NCBI GenBank assembly: GCA_036768475.1
Contig: DAIPMW010000002.1
Coordinates: forward strand, 248,001-312,000
Source: JAEUMD01 sp036768475
GTDB lineage: Bacteria; Pseudomonadota; Alphaproteobacteria; Rhizobiales; Hyphomicrobiaceae
Direction: 5' to 3'
DNA length: 64,000 bases
The notes beneath the pieces were generated by a model that worked only from the letters and a program-made list of their open reading frames with translations, did no database searches and was not told where the DNA came from. A program made the translations under genes and the position numbers. This document shows, in pieces, positions 1 through 9,618 of this stretch (position 1 is its first letter; every line of letters starts with the position of its first letter).

Positions 1-594
1 GCCGCTGTCGGCGCCGACGTGGTCGGGATCGATATCTCGCCGTCGCTTCTCGAGGCGGCACGCGGCCGTGGCCTCGATGTACGCCAGATGAGCGTCACAG
101 CGGCGACCTTCGAGACCGAGTTCGATGCCGTGTTCTCCAATGCCGTTCTGCACTGGGTGACAGAGCCGGAGCGCGCCATCGAACGCATGAGGGCGGCATT
201 GAAGCCGCAGGGTCGACTCGTCGCCGAATTTGGTGGGCACGCAAATGTCGCCGCAATCGTGACGGCAATGCGCGCCGCAGCCCGTATCCACGGTGGCGAC
301 GCTGCACTTGCCGCGCCCTGGTTCTATCCGACTTCAGCCGAATACGCCGCGCTGTTGTGCGCCGGGGGCTTTAAGGTCGTGCGCATCGGCCTGTTCCCGC
401 GCCAGACGCCGCTGCCGACCGGAATATCCGGCTGGCTCGGCACGTTCCGCGCGCCGTTTTTCGCCCAGTTCGGCGATCGCGCCGACACGGTGAAGGCCGA
501 GGTGGAGGAACTGCTGCGGCCGGCTCTGTGCGACACAGCGGGAAATTGGACGGCGGATTATGTGCGCTTGCGTGTCGAGGCTGTGGCGGTGTAG
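1..594 (+). CDS. Class I SAM-dependent methyltransferase, 5' end outside window
   Basis: The frame is open from base 1. The first codons read AAVGAD followed by VVGIDIS, which is the end of the glycine-rich SAM motif I region and the acidic second strand of a Rossmann methyltransferase. The true start therefore lies upstream, and a GTG at 19 is only an internal codon. The motif NAVLHWV, at about residues 47-53 of the visible part, is the post-motif segment typical of the Methyltransf_11/25 group, which includes trans-aconitate-type and ubiquinone/menaquinone-like methyltransferases. The C-terminal half looks like a family-specific cap. The substrate cannot be read from the sequence. The class is secure, the specific role is unknown. 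Confidence 0.8.
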   Translation, partial: AAVGADVVGIDISPSLLEAARGRGLDVRQMSVTAATFETEFDAVFSNAVLHWVTEPERAIERMRAALKPQGRLVAEFGGHANVAAIVTAMRAAARIHGGDAALAAPWFYPTSAEYAALLCAGGFKVVRIGLFPRQTPLPTGISGWLGTFRAPFFAQFGDRADTVKAEVEELLRPALCDTAGNWTADYVRLRVEAVAV

Positions 595-606
595 GCCGCA
601 CTGGAG

Positions 607-653
607 CCGGTTCAATCACGTCTAATGCTTCCATCTGAGCCGATCAGGCTCTA
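607..653 (-). repeat. Dispersed intergenic repeat, copy A (left module only)
   Basis: Read on the minus strand this begins TAGAGCCTGATCGGCT and continues with AGATGGAAGC. The same two blocks start the repeats at 9619 and 37736. It lies just downstream of the methyltransferase stop. Only the left module is recognisable; the right hairpin module seen in copies B and C is missing or degraded. Confidence 0.6.
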
Positions 654-715
654 AGTCACGCTCGCGCCCAAGTTCGGCGCAAATCAGGTATCGAAGTCGG
701 GTGTGAAGTGCCCCT

Positions 716-1282
716 GTGGGGAAACGCTCCATCTCCGTATGTCACCGGGAAAGTCCATTGAGATTGCAGACCGAGACATCCGCGTTCATCCGCAAAGGTC
801 CGCTTGCCGCGCTGACGGTCTTGCTTGCCCTGCTCGTTTCGCACGGTCCGGCACACGCTGACCGTGTCGAGAACGACGTCGCCGTCTTTGCCGCGCTCGA
901 CAAGGTGACGGCTCGAATCTCCAAGCTCGAGGTGCCGCTGGGCAAGACGGTCGAATTCGGCTCGCTGAAGGTGACACCGCACATTTGCTACACCCGTCCC
1001 GCCACGGAGCAGCCGAAGACCAGTTCGTTCGTGGAGGTCGACGAGAAAGAGCTGGAAGGCGATACGAAGCGCATCTTCACCGGCTGGATGTTCGCCGAAA
1101 GCCCCGGGCTCAACGCCGTCGAGCATCCCGTATTCGACATCTGGCTGACCGGATGCAGCAAGCCCAAGGGTGGTGCGCAGGCTGCCGCCAGGGCCGGCCC
1201 GGACCAGCAGCCGGCAGCCGAAGGCGAGCAGTCCGGCGACCCCGCCGAGCCGACCATCACCCGTCGCCGCATCCGCCGGTGA
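716..1282 (+). CDS. DUF2155 domain protein, exported
   Basis: This 188-residue protein has a hydrophobic segment at about residues 28-48 ending near AHA, consistent with a signal peptide. A DUF2155 domain follows at about 55-155, with the elements AALDKVTARISKLEVPLG, FGSLKVTPHICY, the tryptophan-containing IFTGWMFAESPGLNA and a closing DIWLTGC. DUF2155 proteins are small envelope proteins of unknown function common in alphaproteobacteria. The tail from about 157 is Pro/Ala/Gln/Arg-rich and probably disordered. The start is uncertain: GTG at 716 gives the longest frame, while TTG at 758 would leave a more usual signal-peptide length. Confidence 0.8.
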   Translation: MGKRSISVCHRESPLRLQTETSAFIRKGPLAALTVLLALLVSHGPAHADRVENDVAVFAALDKVTARISKLEVPLGKTVEFGSLKVTPHICYTRPATEQPKTSSFVEVDEKELEGDTKRIFTGWMFAESPGLNAVEHPVFDIWLTGCSKPKGGAQAAARAGPDQQPAAEGEQSGDPAEPTITRRRIRR

Positions 1283-1321
1283 ACTGGTTGCATGCGATTG
1301 TCGAGCACCGTGCCCAGATGA

Positions 1322-2005
1322 TCAGGCGCTGGGTGGCGCCATCCGCGGCGATCTGAGATGGCCGCGCTTGATCCAGACTCTGGCACCCGCATCGCCGACG
1401 CGCGCAATCGTGTCACTTCCCGCCGGCAGCCGCAGCCAGGAGTGCTGGACCAGCCTGTCGCCGCCCTCATTAAAGGACCCCTCGAGCACGAGAATCTCCA
1501 TTCCGTCAGGCGCCGCAAACTGCAACGTCGTATCGGATCTCCATTGCTCCAGAGTCACCGTCTCATGCGCGTCCTGGTAGAGAGGCATGACCTGCACACC
1601 GGCCCGTAATGGGTCGTCGGCGAAGCTGCGCGTGTTCGTGTCGATCCGCACATGCTTCCTGTCGTCGGGATCGAACTGCCATAGCTTGACGAAGATGATG
1701 CATCCCGGCTCCGATCGCGGCGTGTGGCGCGACATTGGAGGGTTGCGCACATAACAGCCCGCAGGGAAATCGCCATGCTCGTCCTGGAACACGCCGTCGA
1801 GGACCAAGAACTCCTCGCCGCCCGAGTGTACGTGCGGCGAGAAGGAGCTGCGTGCAGCATATCGGACGATCGAGGTGGCGCGCGCCACCTCGCCACCAAC
1901 ACGATCCAGCATGCGCCGGTCGACGCCTGCGACAGGCGAAGCAACCCATGGCAATTGTCGCGCGTGCACCACGACACGAGCTGTAAAGTCCGCGTTGATG
2001 TGCAT
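1322..2005 (-). CDS. Double-cupin protein, ChrR-like
   Basis: This 227-residue protein has two cupin modules. The first carries the metal-binding pattern HVHSGGEEFLVLDG (H-x-H-x4-E-x5-G) followed by GDFPAGCYVRNPP, the second cupin motif. The second module (WRSDTTLQF ... DGMEILVLEGSF) lacks the two histidines, as is common in ChrR-type tandem cupins. ChrR cupins are anti-sigma or stress-related, but no zinc-binding anti-sigma N-domain is visible, so that role is not claimed. ATG at 2005 with GGAGAAG just upstream was chosen over a GTG at 2023. The gene lies 14 bases downstream of the glutathione transferase gene, probably in one operon under the TetR regulator. Confidence 0.75.
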   Translation of the reverse strand: MHINADFTARVVVHARQLPWVASPVAGVDRRMLDRVGGEVARATSIVRYAARSSFSPHVHSGGEEFLVLDGVFQDEHGDFPAGCYVRNPPMSRHTPRSEPGCIIFVKLWQFDPDDRKHVRIDTNTRSFADDPLRAGVQVMPLYQDAHETVTLEQWRSDTTLQFAAPDGMEILVLEGSFNEGGDRLVQHSWLRLPAGSDTIARVGDAGARVWIKRGHLRSPRMAPPSA

Positions 2006-2019
2006 CGCCGCTTCTCCGA

Positions 2020-2640
2020 TCACGATGTAATGCTGGGGCGCGCCGCCACCCGTTCACGCCAAGCCTTCAGCGCCCGACAGGACTCGGGCACCTCGACCTT
2101 GATGAAGTCGGCGAATGCCAGTCCCACGAACGCCGTAATATCCGCCATCGAGAAGTTGGCGCCTGCCAAATAGGGCTGCTTTGCCAGCACGTCATTGAGA
2201 TAGTGCATTCCCGCAATCGCACGCTCGCGCTGATGCTCGCCCCACTCGCGACATTGGTATAGCTCGATGTTGGGTCCCAGTCCCGGCGTCGCATGGTGGA
2301 AATAGGTGGTGAGGGCATCGAGCAGCCCTGCCTCCGCGCGCCGCTGCATCATGTGTATGGTCGCGCGCTCCTTGGCGTCCCGGCCGGTCAGAACCGCCGG
2401 GCCGTACGCGTGATCGAGATATTCGGTGATGGCTGTGCACTCTGCGATCGTGGTGCCATCGTCCAGCTCTAGAACCGGTACCGCGGCGGCAGGGTTCTTG
2501 GCCTGGAACTCGGGCTTGCGGTGCTCGCCGGCCGGTACATCCACGGTTACGAAGCTCACTTTGTCGCTCAAGCCTTTCTCCGCAAGCGCGATGCGTACGC
2601 GGGCGGGATTGGGAAAGCCTGGATAATCGTAAACCTTCAT
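2020..2640 (-). CDS. Glutathione S-transferase
   Basis: This 206-residue protein has the usual GST length. The thioredoxin-like N-domain runs from MKVYDYPGFPNPARVRIALA through the cis-proline AAAVPVLEL to TIAECTAITEYLDH, the glutathione gamma-glutamyl contact region. An all-alpha C-domain follows, with NFSMADITAFVGLAFADF near its end (the N-capping box and hydrophobic staple of GSTs). GSTs conjugate or reduce electrophiles with glutathione in the cytoplasm. It is the first gene of a two-gene unit with the cupin gene and is divergent from a TetR regulator with an operator between them, so electrophile-inducible detoxification is a reasonable inference. The substrate is unknown. Confidence 0.9.
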   Translation of the reverse strand: MKVYDYPGFPNPARVRIALAEKGLSDKVSFVTVDVPAGEHRKPEFQAKNPAAAVPVLELDDGTTIAECTAITEYLDHAYGPAVLTGRDAKERATIHMMQRRAEAGLLDALTTYFHHATPGLGPNIELYQCREWGEHQRERAIAGMHYLNDVLAKQPYLAGANFSMADITAFVGLAFADFIKVEVPESCRALKAWRERVAARPSITS

Positions 2641-2678
2641 GGGACAGCACCTCCTGGAGCAGCAAGCATCTTTTTGAT

Positions 2679-2703
2679 TACCTATCTATCGATAGGTAGA
2701 TAG
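2679..2703. promoter_or_regulatory. Overlapping palindromic operator for the divergent TetR regulator
   Basis: Two perfect interleaved inverted repeats lie between the divergent genes: TACCTAT-N6-ATAGGTA (2679-2698) and CTATCTA-N8-TAGATAG (2682-2703), with a CTATCGATAG core. Size and position (39 bases from the GST start, 68 from the TetR start) fit an operator bound by one or two TetR dimers controlling both directions. Confidence 0.75.
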
Positions 2704-2770
2704 ACATGACGCATCCGAAATGTCATGTCAACGCCCGCGGTTTCGCGCGCCGTAACGACAAGGTGAGGAT

Positions 2771-3316
2771 TTGGCCAGCAAACGCGATGAGCTGCTCGAT
2801 GCAGCCGAGGATCGTATTCGCCTCGGCGGCTATCACTCGGTCAGCTTCCGCGATCTTGCCGACGATCTGGGCATCAAGAGCGCCAGCGTCCACTATTACT
2901 TTCGACACAAGGAGGGGCTGGCGCTTGCTGTTGTGGAGCGCTATGCGGCCCGGTTCTTCGACGCTCTTGCGAAAGAGGCCGAAGCGGCGACGACGCCCCG
3001 CGAACGCCTGACCGCATTCTGCCGCATTTACCGGCAGACGCTCGAATCCTCCGAAAAAGCATGTCTGTGCGGCGTTCTCGGCGCCGAAGGCCAGGGGCTG
3101 CCGCGCGAACTGATGCGCGCTGTCGGGCAATTCTTCACGGCGAATATCGACTGGGTGGCGACAGCGCTGGGTCGATCGATGCCACCCCGCGCCCGTCAGC
3201 GTCGCGCAACCCAGATCGTTGCTGCACTTCAGGGCGGCATGATGCTGGCATCGACGAAGATGGACATCGCCATATTGGATGACGTGATCGCTGAGGTACT
3301 GAATGAGGTCGGGTAG
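2771..3316 (+). CDS. TetR/AcrR family transcriptional regulator
   Basis: This 181-residue protein has an N-terminal helix-turn-helix of the TetR type: RDELLDAAEDRIRLGGYHSV, then FRDLADDLGIKSASVHYYF with the classic VHYYF recognition-helix end and HKEGLALAV. The C-terminal ligand domain contains CLCGVLGAEGQGLP, a cysteine pair that could sense electrophiles, and the terminal segment of AefR/YxaF-like regulators. The start is TTG, chosen because AGGTGAGG precedes it at a good distance and the HTH begins at once. It is divergent from the GST-cupin unit, which it most likely represses together with itself. Confidence 0.88.
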   Translation: MASKRDELLDAAEDRIRLGGYHSVSFRDLADDLGIKSASVHYYFRHKEGLALAVVERYAARFFDALAKEAEAATTPRERLTAFCRIYRQTLESSEKACLCGVLGAEGQGLPRELMRAVGQFFTANIDWVATALGRSMPPRARQRRATQIVAALQGGMMLASTKMDIAILDDVIAEVLNEVG

Positions 3317-3353
3317 GCTGGTCGATTATGGCTGCCTGTAGTGGCCCCGTCTC

Positions 3354-4394
<1,041 letters not shown>

Positions 4395-4511
4395 GTGGGA
4401 TTACGCCGATGCCAGAGTTTGGCGGCCAACATTCCCGTCTCGCCGGCAAATTGCAAGCCTCCAACGCAATCAGAGGGGCGATCCCGCCCCGTTCCGCGTT
4501 GAAGCGCATGT

Positions 4512-5780
4512 CTATTGGCAGAATACGCCGCTCTCGCGATGCGCCATGTCCAAATGCAAGTGGTTGCGGTGCGCGTTGTTGGCCTCTGGCCCCAGCACAG
4601 TGCCGAAGATCTTGCAGGCCGTGTCATGCGCGCCACGCAGAAAACGCTGCTTGCGGATTTCGCTGACGGCGGTTCTGCGCGGTGCGTCGGTGGCGGCCTT
4701 GACGCTTTTCACCGTCTCGCTGCTCGTTGGCCCGCCCAGACGCGAGGGCGGCATATCGCCGGTCGCACCGCTCTCGCCGCCACCTGGAATGGACACGGTG
4801 ATGCGTGAAATGCCATCGACGATGGAACTTCGCGCGATTCCGCCCGCCGGCGCACCGCTGGTCAGGCCGAGTGCGGTTGGTGGCAGATCCGCGGTTCTGT
4901 TTGCACCCGCGTTGGTGCCCTGCTCCGGATATGTGCCCTGGCGAAGCGCTGCCCGCTCGTTCGCCTGCCCGCGTCGTTCAGCGGCCAGACGCAGCTTCTC
5001 GGCCGCTTCGGCCTTCGCTTTCGCTGCCGCGATCTGGCGGCGGATGTCGCGCTGCGTCGCGCCCCAGTCGGCGAGTAGCATTGTCGAATCGCCTTTCGCA
5101 GTCATGAAGCCGGCGATGTCGATTGCGTTGACACGCCCATGCTCAGAAAGGCGCCCGCGTGCGCGCCCATAAGCATTTCGGCACGAATAATCGCTCATCT
5201 TGACGATCTTGATAATAGGCCCGCCCAGATGCCGGCGCGCAAGCGGCTGCAGCTCTGTCTTGATCCACGTATGCATGGCCTCTGCCATCTCGCAGTTGAC
5301 GAGTGCTGGCGGCGAGATGACGACCTCGGGCTTGCGTCCGACGCTGATCAGCCGGATCGGAGCAGGATCGCCGCAAGAGCCCTCTTTGATCGGCTCTTCC
5401 TCGACGGCGACCGCCGCGATGCGTTTGAGGATCGCCGCGCAACGCTGACGCGCTGCTTTGACCTCGCCGTCCGACCATGCATCGCGCGTGCCGGAGGCCG
5501 CTGCTTTGTCGCGTTCGCGTGCTTCAGTGAGCGTGATTGGCCAGCTCGACGGGACGCCCGCGCCGGCTGCCTTCTGCGCCACCACGCGCTCGTCGGAGGC
5601 TTGCGGGGCCGTCGTGCCGGTCTGGACTGTCGCCCGCGCCGGATCGATCGATCGCAGCAGATCGGGCTGGGGTACGAATCGCATGGCCTCGCCGCTCTCG
5701 CTCGCGCATGCGGCCGAGACGAAAAAGGCGCTGAGGGTCAGCCCGAGCCAAAGCGTCGAGCCCCACAGTACGCATCGCAT
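4512..5780 (-). CDS. Extensin-like C-terminal domain protein, exported
   Basis: This 422-residue protein begins with a signal peptide (MRCVLWGSTLWLGLTLSAFF...ACA). A long Ala/Lys/Arg-rich middle follows, including a charged helix around KAKAEAAEKLRLAAERR. The extensin-like domain is split by an insertion. Its first part holds CRNAYGRARGRLSEHG and NAIDIAGF; its end has FLRGAHDTACKIFGTVLGP and AHRNHLHLDMA. In this family the His/Asp pattern resembles D-Ala-D-Ala metallopeptidases, so a periplasmic peptidoglycan role is plausible but unproven. The start at 5780 was chosen because GAGGGGGA precedes it and the signal peptide begins there; an upstream ATG at 5870 would add a non-signal-like 30 residues. 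The unusual feature is the insertion of more than 150 residues. Confidence 0.85.
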   Translation of the reverse strand: MRCVLWGSTLWLGLTLSAFFVSAACASESGEAMRFVPQPDLLRSIDPARATVQTGTTAPQASDERVVAQKAAGAGVPSSWPITLTEARERDKAAASGTRDAWSDGEVKAARQRCAAILKRIAAVAVEEEPIKEGSCGDPAPIRLISVGRKPEVVISPPALVNCEMAEAMHTWIKTELQPLARRHLGGPIIKIVKMSDYSCRNAYGRARGRLSEHGRVNAIDIAGFMTAKGDSTMLLADWGATQRDIRRQIAAAKAKAEAAEKLRLAAERRGQANERAALRQGTYPEQGTNAGANRTADLPPTALGLTSGAPAGGIARSSIVDGISRITVSIPGGGESGATGDMPPSRLGGPTSSETVKSVKAATDAPRRTAVSEIRKQRFLRGAHDTACKIFGTVLGPEANNAHRNHLHLDMAHRESGVFCQ

Positions 5781-5970
5781 CAATTTGAAGTCCCCCTCGC
5801 GTTCCGCGCTCTCGCCCACTCCCCGAAGCGCTCTGGCTGCCGCGCGAATCAATCCCAAGTGTCCTGACAATTGGCGATGGTGTATAGCCCCGAATTGGGG
5901 CAGGCCAAGGTTCGGCGATCAGGCCCGCGTGCGATAATTGTCGAAGACCGGTGGATGAATAGGAGCCGAC

Positions 5971-7071
5971 GTGGAGAAGCCTGTGGATCAATCGGCCGAA
6001 CCCGAAATCACCATTGAGCGCCATGGCGCCGCCGCCACGATTATTCTGAATCGTACGCACACACACAACGCGCTGACGGTGTCCATGCACGAGACGATCG
6101 CCGCCGCAATTCCCCGTCTGGCGCGCGATGCCAGCCTCTATGTCGTGCTCATTCGCTCAGCCAGTTTCAAGGCGTTTTCAGCAGGGGGCGATGTGCGCGA
6201 GCTGATCTTAAGGTATCGCGACGATCCCAGAAGCGCCTGTTCCGCCTTGGCAGATGAATATCGCCTCAACTGGGCACTGGAATGCTTCTCCAAGCCGACC
6301 GTATCTCTGATGGATGGTGTTGTGATGGGATCGGGCGTCGGTATTTCCATCTACAACACTCACCGTGTCGCCGGTGCGAACTACAAGTTCGCCATGCCCG
6401 AAACCGCCATCGGTCTCTTCCCCGATGTCGGTGTCGCTCACGCGCTGTCGCGTCTGCCCGACGAGATCGGAACCTACCTTGGCCTGACGGGGCGCTCCAT
6501 CGGGCGCGCCGATGCCTATCATTTGGGCCTGGTGACGCACTGCATCGATGCCGATCGTTTTGATGAGATCGGCACTGCGCTTGCCGATGCCCAGACCGTC
6601 GATCCATTACTCGACGGTATGCATCAGGAGCCGGGCGTCGGAGAGTTGGAGCCGCACCGGGAGACCATCGCCCGCTGCTTCGCTGGTGATACGGTAGAGG
6701 ACATCATCGCCCGGCTGGAGATTGTCTCCGGCGATGCCGGCACTTTTGCCGCGGGTGTGCTGGACGATCTGTCCAAGCGCTCTCCAACGTCGCTCAAGAT
6801 CACTCTGCGCCACCTTCGGCGTGCCGCAGGTTCCGGGCTTCGCGACGTTCTCATCACGGACCAGCGCCTCGCCTGCCGTTGCCTTGCCGCACATGACTTC
6901 GCCGAAGGGGTGCGTGCCGCCCTCATCGACAAGGACAATCTTCCCGTGTGGCAACCCGCATCCCTGGCCGACGTGTCGGACGATGCGGTGGCAGCCTACT
7001 TCGAGCCGCTGCCAGAAGGTGAGGAACTGGAGTTGCTTTCCCGCGCCGAGATGCAGGCGTCGCGGAACTGA
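5971..7071 (+). CDS. 3-hydroxyisobutyryl-CoA hydrolase (enoyl-CoA hydratase/isomerase fold)
   Basis: This 366-residue crotonase-fold protein has the length of HIBCH-type hydrolases rather than the roughly 260 residues of simple enoyl-CoA hydratases. Diagnostic segments are KAFSAGGDVRE (CoA oxyanion loop), VMGSGVGISIYNTHRVA (second oxyanion glycine) and the catalytic MPETAIGLFPDVG, whose Glu and Asp are typical of 3-hydroxyisobutyryl-CoA hydrolase. The enzyme hydrolyses 3-hydroxyisobutyryl-CoA in valine degradation. The GTG start at 5971 is preceded by AGGAG. The gene stands alone, with the AT-rich ldtR promoter region downstream. Confidence 0.9.
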   Translation: MEKPVDQSAEPEITIERHGAAATIILNRTHTHNALTVSMHETIAAAIPRLARDASLYVVLIRSASFKAFSAGGDVRELILRYRDDPRSACSALADEYRLNWALECFSKPTVSLMDGVVMGSGVGISIYNTHRVAGANYKFAMPETAIGLFPDVGVAHALSRLPDEIGTYLGLTGRSIGRADAYHLGLVTHCIDADRFDEIGTALADAQTVDPLLDGMHQEPGVGELEPHRETIARCFAGDTVEDIIARLEIVSGDAGTFAAGVLDDLSKRSPTSLKITLRHLRRAAGSGLRDVLITDQRLACRCLAAHDFAEGVRAALIDKDNLPVWQPASLADVSDDAVAAYFEPLPEGEELELLSRAEMQASRN

Positions 7072-7102
7072 CGAGTGAGCCGTTTCAAAGGACCCTGCAC
7101 AG

Positions 7103-7174
7103 TTAGCTAAAGAATATACTACAAGGACCCCCGCTTAACTATTCTTTTACTATGTCTGTTCAGCTAAGATTTAG
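7103..7174. promoter_or_regulatory. AT-rich repeated motif in the ldtR promoter region
   Basis: Three related elements lie 75-150 bases before ldtR: TTAGCTAAAGAATA (7103-7116), the inverted form TATTCTTTTACTA (7140-7152), and CAGCTAAGATTTAG (7161-7174). The first two form an imperfect inverted repeat about 50 bases across. The spacing and position fit autoregulation by a MarR-type dimer. A similar string, TTAACTAAAGAATGATG, occurs at about 38,098-38,114 before the polysaccharide cluster. Confidence 0.45.
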
Positions 7175-7249
7175 TCGTCTTCGATATTGTGTCTGAAACC
7201 CTGAACAAGAACACACAAGGGTTGCGTAGAACAGTAGCGAGGCACGTCA

Positions 7250-7759
7250 ATGAGTTTTGCGGTTGATATGGCGCGTGGGCGCGCGCCCGCCGAGGATGGC
7301 GAGGTCCGAAGCGAGTATTTGCAGGCCTTGCGCCTGATCGAGCGATTGCACCGCCTTTTGCTCGATGTCATCAAGGATGAGTTCGATCGCCTGGGCGGTT
7401 CGGACCTCAACAGCGTGCAGGCGCTGCTTCTCTACAACATCGGTTCTGCCGAGTTGACCGCGGGCGAACTCAAGACGCGCGGCTATTATCTCGGTTCGAA
7501 TGTCTCATACAACCTGAAGAAGCTCGTCGATATGGGCTACATTCACTACAAGCGCTCCGAGACGGACAAGCGCTCTGTGCGTGTGAGCCTGACCGAAAAG
7601 GGTCTGGAAGCGAGCAAGGTCGTTCAGAGCCTGTATCAGCGCCAGCTGGTCTCGCTGCAGAAGGTCGGCGAGGTCGATAACGATGACCTGCAGCGCCTCA
7701 ACCGCTCTCTGGTTCGCCTTGAGCGCTTCTGGTCCTACCAGATCAGCTATCGCCTCTGA
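7250..7759 (+). CDS. ldtR: MarR/winged-helix regulator LdtR
   Basis: This 169-residue MarR-family protein has an N-terminal dimerisation helix (RSEYLQALRLIERLHRLLLDV), then a winged helix with LNSVQALLLYNIGSAELTAG, the recognition helix region YYLGSNVSYNLKKLVDMGYI and the wing KRSETDKRSVRVSLTEKG. The sequence and its position before an L,D-transpeptidase gene match LdtR, a regulator described in Liberibacter and other Rhizobiales that activates ldtP and osmotic-stress genes. Unlike ordinary MarR repressors, LdtR was reported as an activator. The next gene starts after 482 bases, so the two are probably transcribed separately. AT-rich repeats upstream suggest autoregulation. Confidence 0.9.
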   Translation: MSFAVDMARGRAPAEDGEVRSEYLQALRLIERLHRLLLDVIKDEFDRLGGSDLNSVQALLLYNIGSAELTAGELKTRGYYLGSNVSYNLKKLVDMGYIHYKRSETDKRSVRVSLTEKGLEASKVVQSLYQRQLVSLQKVGEVDNDDLQRLNRSLVRLERFWSYQISYRL

Positions 7760-8241
7760 TGAACCTTGCAGGAGGTGCCCGTCTTTCGGGTGCTTGAAGC
7801 AGGTTTGCAGATCGAGGGCGCGTCCGCCGGACGTGTCCTCGTTGGCGTTTGTGGCCTGCCTGCATCAGTTCGGAATGGCCCACACCTGCTGCCTGTTTTG
7901 GGCTTTTCAAACGTGAACGTATGCCGCAGGCTGTGCAGCCATGAACCGCACTCCGCGAGGAGGTTTTCCGCGGCGGGTGGGTTTGTGTTCGCTGCACATC
8001 ATGTTCTCTGCGCATTTGTACCGATTTCGTAATCTCGTTCGCTGCACGACCGGATCTGATCGATGCGATTGAGGCCGGCGCGATATGGTTCCGACGAACC
8101 CTGTCGCCTCGGTTTGTCGCATGAGACTGGTTCGATTCTCGGGATCGGTTGGGTGTGGGGCATGCAACTCGATTTCTGCTGCGATGGACCTAGCACGCGG
8201 TGCGGTTTTTGGGACCGCAGGACGTTTCGGAGGGACTTGGG
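7760..8241. other. Intergenic region between ldtR and the L,D-transpeptidase gene
   Basis: No convincing gene is seen in these 482 bases. Frames of 60-90 codons exist on both strands but lack ribosome sites and look like chance openings. The region presumably carries the transpeptidase promoter and a long leader. I could not pick out a clear -35/-10 pair or a copy of the ldtR-upstream motif. Confidence 0.4.
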
Positions 8242-9546
8242 GTGGCCAATCTTTCTTCGCCCGCACGGGGCCTGACAATGGCGGCAAGCGCGCTGGCCGC
8301 TTTGGCAGGGGCGATAGTCGATGCGCACACGGTCGCGGCCTATGAGGGCAACTCGTGGTTGCGGTTCGGCCCGCTTGGCGACGCCACCAACACGTTCAAT
8401 TCCCCATCCTCCGGCGCGTACGATCGCAATTTCATCCGCGAATGGGAGGCGAACCCTCCGCGCGGTTATCCGACCCTCTCGCCGGCCAACATCGATGCCA
8501 CCAAACAGGCCATCAAGCGTTACGAGAAGATCGTGGCTGAGGGCGGCTGGAAGCAGCTTGAGAACCAGGAGCTGCAGTCAGGCATGAGCGGCCGGAACGT
8601 CGCCGACCTGGCGACCCGCCTGCGCATCTCCGGGCACCTGCGTGAAGAAAGTTTCTATCCAGACCATTTCGGCTACGAACTGGAAACGGCGGTGAAGCGA
8701 TTCCAAGCCACCAATGGGTTGACACCCACCGGAATTGTCGACAAGCGCACGATCGCGGCGCTGAACGTTCCTGCAGCGGCGCGTCTGAAGCAGTTGCAGA
8801 ACGGCCTGTCGCGCCTGCGTGAGCATGCAAATTCACTGGGCAAGAAGAAATACGTGGTCGTCAACATCCCCGCCGCCCAGATCGAGGCGGTGGAGAATGA
8901 CCATGTCGCCTTGCGCCACACCGGTGTGGTCGGCAAGCCCGACCGCAAGACGCCGATCCTCACCTCCTCGATCCACGAGATGAATTTCAATCCCGTCTGG
9001 CGCCTGCCCCCGACTGTTATCCAGATGGACCTCATCCCCAAGGGTCGCCAAATGCAGGCGGCTGGTAAGAACGTGCTGGAGAAATTCGGCATCGATGCCT
9101 ACGACGGTAATGGGCGCAAGCTCGATCCCGATAAGATCAAATGGAACTCGGCGATGCCGCAGGCGCTGAGCTATTCACAGCAGCCGGGCAAGGATAACCC
9201 GCTGGGTTTCCTCAAGATCAATTTTTACAACTCTCATTCCGTCTACATGCACGACACCCCGTCTGAAAGCCTGTTCGGTCGCAATTTCCGCGCCGCCAGC
9301 TCTGGCTGCATCCGTGTCTCGAATATCGAGAAACTGGCCGCCTGGATCCTTGAGGACCAGGACATGGGCCTGTCGGAAATTACAGCCCTGAAGAAATCGG
9401 GCGAGCGCAAGGACGTCCGTGTGAAGAAGCCGGTGCCGCTCTACTTCGTCTATATAACCGCATGGGCCACCGAGGATGGCGTGGTGCAGTTCCGCCGCGA
9501 CCTCTATCAACGCGACGGCGTGGGTGACACGGCCTCCGCCTATTGA
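8242..9546 (+). CDS. L,D-transpeptidase with peptidoglycan-binding domain (LdtP-like)
   Basis: The chosen frame (434 residues) has a short hydrophobic signal segment (MAASALAALAGAIVDAHTVAA) at about residues 13-33 and a linker with the family's IKRYEKIVAEGGW. A PG_binding_1 domain follows (VADLATRLRISGHL ... ELETAVKRFQATNG ... DKRTIAALNVP), then a YkuD catalytic domain. The catalytic motif is complete: HDTPSESLFGRNFR then SSGCIRVSN, with the nucleophilic cysteine. The enzyme makes 3-3 crosslinks or attaches proteins to meso-DAP in the periplasm. The GTG at 8242 is preceded by GGAGG at ideal spacing; ATG at 8200 in the same frame lacks this. Position after ldtR supports regulation by LdtR. Confidence 0.93.
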   Translation: MANLSSPARGLTMAASALAALAGAIVDAHTVAAYEGNSWLRFGPLGDATNTFNSPSSGAYDRNFIREWEANPPRGYPTLSPANIDATKQAIKRYEKIVAEGGWKQLENQELQSGMSGRNVADLATRLRISGHLREESFYPDHFGYELETAVKRFQATNGLTPTGIVDKRTIAALNVPAAARLKQLQNGLSRLREHANSLGKKKYVVVNIPAAQIEAVENDHVALRHTGVVGKPDRKTPILTSSIHEMNFNPVWRLPPTVIQMDLIPKGRQMQAAGKNVLEKFGIDAYDGNGRKLDPDKIKWNSAMPQALSYSQQPGKDNPLGFLKINFYNSHSVYMHDTPSESLFGRNFRAASSGCIRVSNIEKLAAWILEDQDMGLSEITALKKSGERKDVRVKKPVPLYFVYITAWATEDGVVQFRRDLYQRDGVGDTASAY

Positions 9547-9618
9547 CGCCGGCGATCTGGCCGCCCCCGAAGTTGACCTTCGTCAAGACGGCGCTGCGGC
9601 CGTCATGCCAAATCTCGC

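Noticed and set aside
8129..8138. GGTTCGATTC string resembling a tRNA T-loop
   Set aside because: Flanking bases do not form a T-stem and no acceptor or anticodon arm can be folded around it.
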